Positions 56,592-64,000 of a stretch of 64,000 nucleotides of DNA are shown here, piece after piece. The notes below the pieces were generated by a model that was not told the DNA's origin, made no database searches, and saw nothing but the letters and a program-made list of their open reading frames with translations. The position numbers were made by a program, and so were the translations under genes. Source of the stretch: Bombiscardovia nodaiensis (lineage in GTDB: Bacteria; Actinomycetota; Actinomycetes; Actinomycetales; Bifidobacteriaceae); the NCBI GenBank assembly GCA_033127725.1, contig AP026798.1, positions 1,984,001 through 2,048,000 of the forward strand. The letters run 5' to 3'. The first letter of the stretch is position 1. Every line of letters starts with the position of its first letter.

Positions 56592-57446
56592 GTGACGGAT
56601 TTGACCTTATTGACCTTTGCCAAGGATCCGGCTACTGTGCTGCCCGCGCTCGCCCTGCTCTCCCACCGCGTTCGCGTCTTACCACTCGACGCCGCTTCAC
56701 TGGTGCGTATGCCCGAGCAGACCATCGCTTTTATCGACGCCTGCGACAACCTGGTGGCGGCCAAAACCCTGTGCAGTTTAATGAAGGCTTCAGGCTTGAG
56801 CACCCCCATTATTTTAGTCGTGCGCGAAGGCGGTTTCACGGTCATCAACCAAGACTGGGGGTTGGCCGACATTGTAGTCTCCAACGCCTCACCAGCCGAG
56901 GTGGAGGCCCGTCTGCGTCTGGTGAGCGAGCGCCAAAACCAGCCGGAGGCAGTCGCCCAGATTACCAGCCCGGAGCCAGACAACAGCAGCGGTCAAATTC
57001 GTTCTGGCGATTTGATTGTGGACCCCTCCGGCTACACAGCGCGTCTGCGGGGTCAACCCATCGACCTGGCTTACAAAGAGTTTGAATTGCTCAAATATTT
57101 AGTGCAACACCCAGGCCGTGTCTTCACGCGAGCCCAGCTCCTTCAAGAGGTTTGGGGCTATGACTACTACGGTGGCACCCGCACGGTGGACGTACATATC
57201 CGCCGCCTGCGGGCCAAGCTCGGCGGCGAGTACGAGCACCTGATTGGCACTGTGCGCAACGTAGGCTACCGGTTCGATCCCCTCAAATCTGACGACCCTG
57301 CAGTCGCCACTTCAACCGCTCAGCCGGAAACCTCCGAGCCCACAAGCAAGAGCGAGCATAAGCAACCGGCTCAAGCCCCTGAAACGACCGACAAGCCGGG
57401 GGCCGCTTCAGCCAGCCAGACCAGCCGTCGACAGCGCCACAAGTAG
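56592..57446 (+). CDS. GlnR-like orphan OmpR-family regulator
   Basis: A 284-residue transcription factor. The N-terminal half has the fold of a response-regulator receiver but an unusual sequence (IAFIDACDNLVAA in the phospho-Asp region), as in the atypical receivers of GlnR. The C-terminal winged helix (about 140-235) reads DLAYKEFELLKYLVQHPGRVFTRAQLLQEVWGY and RTVDVHIRRLRAKLGG. A polar Ser/Pro/Thr/Lys tail of about 50 residues follows. GTG start after GGAGGAGGG. No sensor kinase is adjacent. GlnR controls nitrogen metabolism in actinobacteria. Confidence 0.8.
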   Translation: MTDLTLLTFAKDPATVLPALALLSHRVRVLPLDAASLVRMPEQTIAFIDACDNLVAAKTLCSLMKASGLSTPIILVVREGGFTVINQDWGLADIVVSNASPAEVEARLRLVSERQNQPEAVAQITSPEPDNSSGQIRSGDLIVDPSGYTARLRGQPIDLAYKEFELLKYLVQHPGRVFTRAQLLQEVWGYDYYGGTRTVDVHIRRLRAKLGGEYEHLIGTVRNVGYRFDPLKSDDPAVATSTAQPETSEPTSKSEHKQPAQAPETTDKPGAASASQTSRRQRHK

Positions 57447-57454
57447 AGCGAGCT

Positions 57455-58276
57455 ATGACAGCATCAGCAAGCAGTACAGCATCCGCTAACGCCAGCGGCA
57501 AACAGCGACGCAGGTCAGCCAGCTCAGCAGCCACCAGCGAGAGCCGGGCCCACCGTCTGCGGCGTATACACGAGGAGTACGACATCCTCTGCCAGGAGTT
57601 TCCTGACGCGGTCTGCGCCCTCCATTTCACCAACCCGTTTGAGCTCCTCGTCGCCACAGTGCTGAGCGCTCAAACGACAGACAAGCGTGTCAATTCGGTG
57701 ACTCCCGAGCTCTTCGAGCACTTTCCTTCACCTGAGCACATGGCCTCGGCCAGCGCCAGCGCAGTGGAGAGCATCATCCACTCGGTTGGGTTCTACCACG
57801 CTAAAGCCACCCATATTATTGGCCTGTCGCAGATGCTGGTGGAGGACTACGACAGCCAAGTGCCAGCGGACATCAACGAGCTCGTCAAACTGCCAGGAGT
57901 CGGTCGCAAAACAGCCAATGTGGTCTTGGGCAACGCTTTCGGCATCCCTGGTTTCCCGGTAGACACGCACGTCACCCGCGTCACCGCCCGCCTGCGCTGG
58001 CGGACAGACTGGCGCTCCACCCACCCCGATCCAGTCAAAATTGAGCACGAAATCTGCGGCTACTTCCCGCCTGAGGATTGGACGAACCTCTCCCACCGGC
58101 TCATCTTCCACGGCCGCGTCACCTGCCACTCCCGCAAGCCTGACTGCGCCCACTGCCCCCTGGCCGCAAGCTGCCCGAGCGCCGAACTCTTCTTGGGAGC
58201 GCCGGTCGAAGCTGACCAAGTTCCGGTCTTCCGCAACGGCCATCTCGAAGGTGAGCCAGAGGGCGAAAAGCGCTGA
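57455..58276 (+). CDS. nth: Endonuclease III (DNA glycosylase/AP lyase)
   Basis: Removes oxidised pyrimidines in base excision repair. The 273-residue protein has the helix-hairpin-helix LPGVGRKTA with the catalytic Lys152, Asp170 in PVDTHVTR, and the iron-sulfur loop Cys224-x6-Cys231-x2-Cys234-x5-Cys240. A basic, Ser/Ala-rich N-terminal extension of about 30 residues precedes the core. It starts eight bases after the GlnR-like gene, so the two are likely co-transcribed. Confidence 0.95.
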   Translation: MTASASSTASANASGKQRRRSASSAATSESRAHRLRRIHEEYDILCQEFPDAVCALHFTNPFELLVATVLSAQTTDKRVNSVTPELFEHFPSPEHMASASASAVESIIHSVGFYHAKATHIIGLSQMLVEDYDSQVPADINELVKLPGVGRKTANVVLGNAFGIPGFPVDTHVTRVTARLRWRTDWRSTHPDPVKIEHEICGYFPPEDWTNLSHRLIFHGRVTCHSRKPDCAHCPLAASCPSAELFLGAPVEADQVPVFRNGHLEGEPEGEKR

Positions 58277-58338
58277 TGTAAAGCCCTCAACAGGCCTGCC
58301 AAACAGGTCGGTGCACCCTGACCGTTAGAATCGAGTCT

Positions 58339-59871
58339 ATGACAAGCCAACAGCAGAAACGACTCAAGCCTGGTCTGGTCTTCCTCATTGCCCTCGTGGT
58401 TTTGAGCTTGATTGCAGCCCTCATATGGCCCCTCCTGAACCACTGGGGGCAGTCTAAGGCCGAAGCAGCGGGCGGCCGGGTGAACATCGGCGCCAGCCAA
58501 GCGCCGAATTCGCTGGACATCCGCACTGAGTCGGGTGCAGCCGTCACCCAAGCCCTCTTGGGGAACGTCTACCAGACGCTGGTGGGCTTAGATGAGAACG
58601 GGCAGCCCACGGCCGGCCTGGCTTCCTCCTGGGATCGCTCCTCTGACGGGCTCACCTACACCTTCCACCTGCGCTCCGGCGAGACCTTTGACGATGGCAA
58701 TACCGTTGATTCCAACGCTGTGCTGTGGTCTATGCAGCAGATTATCAAGAACAAGTACTTGGATTACGAAAAGCTCGACAACCTAGACAAGGTGACGAAT
58801 CCCGATACCAATACGGTAGTCATGGAGCTCAAGACCCCAGATTTCCGCTTACCCTCTATGCTCACCAGCCGGGCCGGCATCGTGTACAACCGCGGCGCGC
58901 GTGTCAACTACTCTACGCAGTCGGCTGGCTCGGGCCCCTACACAGTAGAAAGTTTCGAACCTGGATCCCGACTCGTCTTGCGCAAGAGCCAAACCTACCG
59001 CGGGCCTCACAGCGCTAAAAGTGCGCAAATTATCTTTACCTACAAGGCCCAGTCAGCCGGTCAAGCCCAGCAAGTGGCCGACGGCAAACTCGACGCTGCT
59101 GTGGACTTGAGCGGGCAGGAGGCGAGCGCAGCCAGGAATATCAAGCAGGGAGTAACGCTGTCAACCGGCGTGAGCGACCAGAATCTTGTCCTCGCCTTCA
59201 ACCATTCCAAGACGGCAATTACCTCCGACGAACGCTTCCGGCAGTCCATCCGTTACGCCTTAGACCGTCAGGCCGTGGCCGACACCAGCGGCGGCACAGC
59301 ACAAGTGCTCAACGGGCCGCTCAACAAGCTCAGCCCCGCGTATGACGATGGCGACAACCCCTTCCCCCACGACACCCAGAAAGCTCTAGGACTGGCCTCA
59401 TATTTCAACCCTTCGTTCTACGGTGGAAGAATTCGCCTGGTCTACGAGGACTCGCTCGGTCAGGCTGTGGGCGACAGCATTAAGGATCAGCTCAAGCAGG
59501 TCGGCATTCCAGTCGAAGTAACACTTGTGGACCACAATACCTTCCAAGACCGGGTGGTCAACCGGCACGATTATGAGCTGACCTTGCTGACCATGAGCAA
59601 CCAAGACGTTGAGCAATTCTCCAAGCCAGATTCGGTCATGCTCTACGACGATCCCGAGAGCCAGCAGATTTTCCGCCTGGTGCAAGGAGCGAATTCCAAG
59701 GAGAGCTATACCTCCCAGCTCAAGCAGTACGCGCACATGCTCTCCCAAAAGTCACCCGCTGACTGGCTGAGCGTCAAAGCTCCGGTGAACATGTACCGGC
59801 CTAGCTTAACCGGTTTGAGCAACAATATGACAGAGAGCTACTTGCCCCTCTGGCAGCTTCAGATGCATTAA
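58339..59871 (+). CDS. Family 5 (peptide/nickel-type) solute-binding protein, membrane-anchored
   Basis: A 510-residue extracellular binding protein. An N-terminal membrane helix (about 13-32, LVFLIALVVLSLIAALIW) without lipobox anchors it. The mature part has the SBP_bac_5 pattern: LLGNVYQTLVGLDENGQPTAGLASSWDRSSDGLTYTFHLRSGETFDDG, and NHSKTAITSDERFRQSIRYALDRQAV. Families of this type bind oligopeptides, nickel or opines. No permease or ATPase genes accompany it here. It lies 62 bases after nth. Confidence 0.85.
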   Translation: MTSQQQKRLKPGLVFLIALVVLSLIAALIWPLLNHWGQSKAEAAGGRVNIGASQAPNSLDIRTESGAAVTQALLGNVYQTLVGLDENGQPTAGLASSWDRSSDGLTYTFHLRSGETFDDGNTVDSNAVLWSMQQIIKNKYLDYEKLDNLDKVTNPDTNTVVMELKTPDFRLPSMLTSRAGIVYNRGARVNYSTQSAGSGPYTVESFEPGSRLVLRKSQTYRGPHSAKSAQIIFTYKAQSAGQAQQVADGKLDAAVDLSGQEASAARNIKQGVTLSTGVSDQNLVLAFNHSKTAITSDERFRQSIRYALDRQAVADTSGGTAQVLNGPLNKLSPAYDDGDNPFPHDTQKALGLASYFNPSFYGGRIRLVYEDSLGQAVGDSIKDQLKQVGIPVEVTLVDHNTFQDRVVNRHDYELTLLTMSNQDVEQFSKPDSVMLYDDPESQQIFRLVQGANSKESYTSQLKQYAHMLSQKSPADWLSVKAPVNMYRPSLTGLSNNMTESYLPLWQLQMH

Positions 59872-59900
59872 AGCAAAAGCCTTGTGCTCACTGGCTGGCT

Positions 59901-59917
59901 CCACATTCGACCACATT
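59901..59917 (+). promoter_or_regulatory. CCACATT double motif, copy 3
   Basis: CCACATTCGACCACATT, identical to copy 2. It lies 48 bases before valS, just upstream of a possible promoter (TTGCGC, 17 bases, ATAAAC). Confidence 0.55.
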
Positions 59918-59964
59918 GGTCGGTCGGCTTGCGCCTTGTCAATATTCGCCCATAAACTGGGCCT

Positions 59965-62727
59965 ATGTCTGCAAATCAAGGAATCGTAAAGGCCAACCTG
60001 ACCCCGCTGCCCGACCGGGTGAGTGTAGATGGTCTAGAAGCAAAGTGGAGCGAGCACTGGGAGCAGTCCGGTGTCTACAAGTTCGCCGGCTCTCGTGATC
60101 GCAAGTCAGTCTACTCGATTGACACACCGCCGCCCACGGTCTCCGGCCACCTGCACGTCGGTCACGTTTTTTCATACACCCACACGGACGTCATTGCCCG
60201 CTTCAAGCGCATGTGCGGTTTCGACGTCTTTTACCCCATGGGCTGGGACGACAACGGCCTTCCCACTGAGCGGCGCGTGCAGAACTACTATGGCGTGCGC
60301 GTAGACACTAGCCTGAAATACGACCCGGATTTTAAGCCGCCCTTTGAAGGAACAGAAGGCAAGAAAATCCAAGCCAAGGACCAGGTGCCCATCTCCCGGC
60401 AGAACTTCATCGAGTTGTGCGAAAAGCTCTCTGCTGAAGATGAGAAGCTCTTCGAACGTCTCTGGCGTTCCCTGGGTCTGTCGGTGGACTGGGCGCAAAC
60501 ATATCACACGATTGGCGAGCACCCGCGCAGGGTGGCGCAAAAAGCTTTCCTGCGTAATTTAGCCCGAGGTGAGGCTTATCAGAAGGAAGCACCGGGCTTG
60601 TGGGACGTCACCTTCCAGACTGCAGTGGCCCAGGCTGAGCTTGAGAGCCGCGAATACGACGGCTTTTACCACCGCGTAGCCTTCCACTTTGCCGACGGCA
60701 AGCCGATCTACATTGAGACCACGCGCCCAGAGCTCCTGCCCGCCTGCGCCGCCTTGATTGCCCACCCGGACGACGAGCGCTACCAGCCATACTTCGGGCA
60801 AAAAGTTCACTCTCCCCTCTTCAAGGTGGAAGTGCCTATTCTGGCCCACCCGGCCGCCGAGATGGATAAGGGCGCCGGCATCGCCATGTGCTGCACCTTT
60901 GGCGACATGACCGATGTTGAGTGGTGGCGGGATTTGAAGCTGCCCACCCGCTCCATCATTCAGCGTAACGGACGCATCATGATGAGCACCCCCGACTGGA
61001 TTGAGAACGAGCAGGGGCGCGAGCTCTTCGCCTCTATCGAAGGGAAAACTACCTTTAGCGCCCGCAAGATGATTGTGGATGCCCTGCGCGAGTCTGGCGA
61101 CTTGGACGGTGAGCCCAAGCCCACCAAGCGTATGACCAACTTCTATGAAAAGGGCGACAAGCCCTTGGAAATTGTCACCTCCCGCCAGTGGTACTTACGC
61201 AATGGCGGCACCGACCGCAGCTTGAACGCACAACTTCTGGAGCGGGGCAAGGAATTGCAGTTCCACCCCGACTTTATGCGCGTGCGCTACAACAACTGGG
61301 TCGAGGGCTTGAACGGCGACTGGCTAGTCTCCCGCCAGCGCTTCTTCGGTGTACCCTTCCCCCTGTGGTATCCCGTTACCGCCGAGGGCCAGGCCGACTA
61401 CGCCCACCCGATTACCCCGGATGAGAGCCGACTGCCGATCGATCCTTCCACTGATACGCCCGAAGGTTTCGAGGAGTCTCAGCGTGACCAGCCCGGCGGG
61501 TTCACCGCCGAAAAAGACATTATGGACACCTGGGCTACGTCCTCCCTGACCCCCCAGATTGTGACCCACTGGGCCGAGCCGGGCGAGCAGAACGAAGCAC
61601 TTTTCAAGGCCACTTTCCCCATGGATCTGCGCCCGCAAGGGCAGGACATCATCCGCACCTGGCTCTTCTCGTCTGTTGACCGCGCCCACCTGGAAAACGG
61701 CTGCCTGCCTTGGAAGCACGCCACGCTCTCAGGCTGGATCCTGGACCCAGATCACAAGAAGATGTCGAAATCTAAGGGCAATGTGGTGGTGCCCGACGAG
61801 CCCATTAAGCAGTATGGAGCCGATGCCGTGCGCTACTGGGCTGCCTGTGCCCGCCTGGGGCTGGATGCCACTTACGACGAGGGGCAGATGAAGATTGGCC
61901 GCAGGCTGGCCATTAAGCTCCTGAACGCCACCAAGTTCGCGCTCTCCATTGGACGCGAGGACGAGAACCACCATGTGGGCCAACCAGCGCAAGCATCTTG
62001 GAAGCTCGCAGATGTGACGGTGGCGCTTGATCAGGCGGTACTAGCTCGACTGGCCCAAGTCATCACCGAAGCTACTCAGGCTTTGGAGTCATACGAACAC
62101 TCCAAGGCTTTGGAAGCTATCGAGACCTTCTTCTGGAACTTCTGCGACGACTATATCGAACTAGCAAAGAATCGCGCTTACGGCAAGGCTGACGAGCAAG
62201 GGCAGGTGCCCGCTCAAGCGGATGTGCTCTCCGCGCGCACCACACTGGGCGTGACCCTAGATGCCTTCGCCCGCCTCTTTGCCCCCTTCCTGCCCTTCGC
62301 CACCGAAGAGATTTGGCAGTGGATGCATGAGGGCGAAGGCTCGGTGCACCAAGCCGCTTGGCCGCTGGCTCAGGACTACGCACAGGCCGCTGGTGAGACT
62401 TCGCCAGAACTCCTCACCTGGGCTGGCGATGCCCTGGCAGCCCTGCGCAAGATTAAGTCTGAAGCCAAGGTCTCTATGAAGACTCCAATTTTGTCTGTCA
62501 CTTTGGCTGTGGCTCCTTCTGGCCTGGCAGCTGTGGAAGCGGCCTTGGGCGACATTGCTCAGGCTGGGCGCGTGACTGGCAGTATTGAGCTCAAGCAGGA
62601 CGCTCAACTGAGTAGTCAGGCCGATAGCAGTAACGATCAGACTGGCAGCGAGAGCGAAGGTTCTACCGGTGTTCAGGTCACAGCCAGCGAGCTGGGCGAA
62701 CCGCCAGCCAAGCAGGCTCGTAAGTAA
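59965..62727 (+). CDS. valS: Valyl-tRNA synthetase
   Basis: Charges tRNA-Val. The 920-residue protein shows the class I motifs PPPTVSGHLHVGH and KKMSKSKGNVV, the editing domain, and the anticodon-binding domain; the sequence VFYPMGWDDNGLPTERRVQ is typical of ValS. The C-terminal tail is a low-complexity Ser/Asp/Glu/Gly stretch in place of the usual long coiled coil. The ATG has no clear ribosome site, so the start is the most likely rather than certain. Confidence 0.97.
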   Translation: MSANQGIVKANLTPLPDRVSVDGLEAKWSEHWEQSGVYKFAGSRDRKSVYSIDTPPPTVSGHLHVGHVFSYTHTDVIARFKRMCGFDVFYPMGWDDNGLPTERRVQNYYGVRVDTSLKYDPDFKPPFEGTEGKKIQAKDQVPISRQNFIELCEKLSAEDEKLFERLWRSLGLSVDWAQTYHTIGEHPRRVAQKAFLRNLARGEAYQKEAPGLWDVTFQTAVAQAELESREYDGFYHRVAFHFADGKPIYIETTRPELLPACAALIAHPDDERYQPYFGQKVHSPLFKVEVPILAHPAAEMDKGAGIAMCCTFGDMTDVEWWRDLKLPTRSIIQRNGRIMMSTPDWIENEQGRELFASIEGKTTFSARKMIVDALRESGDLDGEPKPTKRMTNFYEKGDKPLEIVTSRQWYLRNGGTDRSLNAQLLERGKELQFHPDFMRVRYNNWVEGLNGDWLVSRQRFFGVPFPLWYPVTAEGQADYAHPITPDESRLPIDPSTDTPEGFEESQRDQPGGFTAEKDIMDTWATSSLTPQIVTHWAEPGEQNEALFKATFPMDLRPQGQDIIRTWLFSSVDRAHLENGCLPWKHATLSGWILDPDHKKMSKSKGNVVVPDEPIKQYGADAVRYWAACARLGLDATYDEGQMKIGRRLAIKLLNATKFALSIGREDENHHVGQPAQASWKLADVTVALDQAVLARLAQVITEATQALESYEHSKALEAIETFFWNFCDDYIELAKNRAYGKADEQGQVPAQADVLSARTTLGVTLDAFARLFAPFLPFATEEIWQWMHEGEGSVHQAAWPLAQDYAQAAGETSPELLTWAGDALAALRKIKSEAKVSMKTPILSVTLAVAPSGLAAVEAALGDIAQAGRVTGSIELKQDAQLSSQADSSNDQTGSESEGSTGVQVTASELGEPPAKQARK

Positions 62728-62754
62728 GGCTACAACCGCTAGTGTTATTAGCTC

Positions 62755-62792
62755 TCGACCTCCCGCTCGACTGTAGTTGGCTGGGAGGTCGA
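62755..62792 (+). terminator. Hairpin after valS
   Basis: TCGACCTCCC (62755-62764) pairs perfectly with GGGAGGTCGA (62783-62792) around 18 bases. It lies 27 bases after the valS stop; no T run is present. Nothing else is seen in the roughly 240 bases up to the chorismate mutase gene. Confidence 0.55.
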
Positions 62793-62964
62793 ACGCTATC
62801 TACGGGCGCACACCTAGGCTGAGCAAAATCCTGCCCTTACTCCTAACCTGGTCACCAGACAGGCCACAGCAAACGAAAGCAGACCAAATCAGACAGCAGC
62901 GAATCAGACCAAGGGTTGTGTCCAGCCTCAATCGCCCTACCGCAGTATCGCGTAGCAGTAAGTC

Positions 62965-63321
62965 TTACCGGGCCTTCTGCTGTTCCTGAGCAATACGCGC
63001 ATGACGCTCCTTAGCCAGGCCGGCAACGAACGTATGGTAGCCTTGCGCGATTGCCGGATCCAATCCCTCACTCTGGGCTAGCTGGCGCAAATGCTCAACC
63101 TGCGCCCGCTCCCGCTCCGGGTCGGCTGGGGCGAACCCGGCCAGAGCCTTGAGCTGCCCCACCTCGTCGGTAGCCTTAAAACGACGAGATAAGAGCTCAA
63201 TCACGGCCGCATCAATCCGGTCAATTTCACCTCGTATTGCGCCTATGCGAGCCGCGCTACCCACCGTCTGCGCATTACCCTGCGTCTGCTCGTCAACTAC
63301 TGTCTCGCCTGCTGCTGTCAT
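62965..63321 (-). CDS. Chorismate mutase, type II
   Basis: Converts chorismate to prephenate in phenylalanine and tyrosine synthesis. The 118-residue protein carries the AroQ helical signature IRGEIDRIDAAVIELLSRRFKATDEVGQLKA, with catalytic Arg and Lys in the pattern, then the second and third helices. The ATG at 63321 follows GGGAGAG; a GTG at 63339 is an alternative. It is a monofunctional form, without a prephenate dehydratase or DAHP synthase domain. Confidence 0.88.
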   Translation of the reverse strand: MTAAGETVVDEQTQGNAQTVGSAARIGAIRGEIDRIDAAVIELLSRRFKATDEVGQLKALAGFAPADPERERAQVEHLRQLAQSEGLDPAIAQGYHTFVAGLAKERHARIAQEQQKAR

Positions 63322-63472
63322 GCTCTCTCCCGCCTGCACACTGGTATTACATCTACTCTAAACCTGCTTCCCGTCTTATTTTGCGACACTTAACAGGAAA
63401 AATTCAGGAAATTTTTAGGTTTACCCTTTAATCTTGCAGCGGGGATTTGTAAGAGTATGAAGGGGAACTGGA

Positions 63473-64000
63473 GTGAAGCAGAGAAAATTAGGGGGCCTAA
63501 CTGTCTCCGAAGTGGGCATGAGCTGTATGGTATTCTCGCGTGGCCACAACCAGCCGCCAGCAGAAGAGGACTCGATCGCCGCTATCCGCGCTGGCTACGA
63601 AGCCGGTTGCACCTACTTCGACACGGCCGAAAACTACGGCAAGGAGCTTTTCCACCTCGGCCACAACGAGGAACTGGTGGGCAAGGCGCTCGCCGGCCGA
63701 CGGCATGAAGTGATTCTCGCTAGCAAATTCCACCTCCACTGGCGTGACTTTCAAGCGCATCGCCCCCTTTACCAGGCCGTGCGCAGCCACCTAGATAAAA
63801 CCTTGCACAACCTAGGCACCGACTACCTCGACCTGTACTATATGCAGCGCACTAACCCACAAGCACCAGTGGCCGATATCGCCCAAGTGATGGAACAGTT
63901 GGTAGCCGAAGGTCTGATTCGAGGCTGGGGCATGTCTCAGGTCGACTTGCCCGACATTCAATCCGGACAGGCTGTCTTCCCACTCACGGCCGTGCAGGAT
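63473..64000 (+). CDS. Aldo/keto reductase, 3' truncated by window edge
   Basis: The frame from a GTG at 63473, seven bases after AAGGGG, reads LGGLTVSEVGMSCMVFSRG, AGYEAGCTYFDTAENYG, VILASKF and DTLHNLGTDYLDLYYMQR, the start of an aldo/keto reductase barrel, and runs to the last base of the window. Asp and Tyr of the catalytic tetrad (YFDTAENYG) and Lys (ASKF) are present, but the position usually held by His in DLYYQHR is Gln (DLYYMQR). NADPH-dependent carbonyl reduction is the family role; the substrate is unknown and activity may be altered. Confidence 0.82.
   Translation, partial: MKQRKLGGLTVSEVGMSCMVFSRGHNQPPAEEDSIAAIRAGYEAGCTYFDTAENYGKELFHLGHNEELVGKALAGRRHEVILASKFHLHWRDFQAHRPLYQAVRSHLDKTLHNLGTDYLDLYYMQRTNPQAPVADIAQVMEQLVAEGLIRGWGMSQVDLPDIQSGQAVFPLTAVQD

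Overview
The window looks like a chromosomal segment of a high-GC actinobacterium, most likely a member of the Bifidobacteriaceae. Supporting signs are the gene order atpBEFHAGDC-nucS with an unusually short epsilon subunit, a NucS/EndoMS mismatch endonuclease, a GlnR-like orphan regulator, an initiator tRNA of actinobacterial type, many lipoproteins and an LPXTG-anchored adhesin. The genus is an inference from gene content only.

Layout. 1-2.5 kb: end of an AEC-family carrier and a membrane-anchored GH13 alpha-amylase with a perfect LacI-type operator. 2.7-9.0 kb (minus strand): an ABC export-type ATPase/permease pair, a Maf-Nudix fusion protein, a small membrane protein and argS. 9.1-11.0 kb: an AT-rich patch of unrecognised genes lying against a tRNA-Arg gene. 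11.2-17.0 kb: CYTH phosphatase-like protein, degenerate thioredoxin/TPR protein, a two-gene membrane protein/lipoprotein operon (the lipoprotein frameshifted), FKBP lipoprotein, and nrdH with tandem NrdR boxes. 17.3-25.2 kb: nucS and the complete F1Fo ATP synthase operon. 25.5 kb: initiator tRNA-Met with its own promoter and terminator.

25.8-36.4 kb is accessory: small unknown proteins, an XRE regulator with candidate operators, a membrane protein, a LysM protein with WDE-type and His-rich repeats, an orphan C-terminal gene fragment, an MFS/TetR efflux pair, a deletion scar joining the 3' ends of an oxidoreductase and a LysR gene, and an operon of two zinc-ribbon proteins, one of them a beta-helix/AAA+ ATPase of unusual architecture. 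36.7-44.4 kb is a galactoside-type utilisation locus: ABC binding protein, two permeases and a GH35 glycosidase in one operon, with a divergent, frameshifted LacI regulator and a promoter whose -35 box overlaps a LacI-like operator. 44.5-51.8 kb encodes a 2069-residue sortase-anchored adhesin with five ~165-residue repeats and a coiled-coil membrane protein. 52-64 kb holds ppa, an M20 peptidase, a DUF3290/DUF421 membrane pair, a GlnR-like regulator, nth, an orphan family 5 binding protein, valS, chorismate mutase and a truncated aldo/keto reductase.

The strongest unexplained signals are a 17-bp motif made of two CCACATT direct repeats found in three intergenic regions (upstream of the coiled-coil/adhesin operon, the M20 peptidase and valS), the zinc-ribbon/beta-helix/AAA+ operon, and three separate frameshifts that would each be repaired by one extra base in a short homopolymer. 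All calls were made by reading the sequence; no database search was run.
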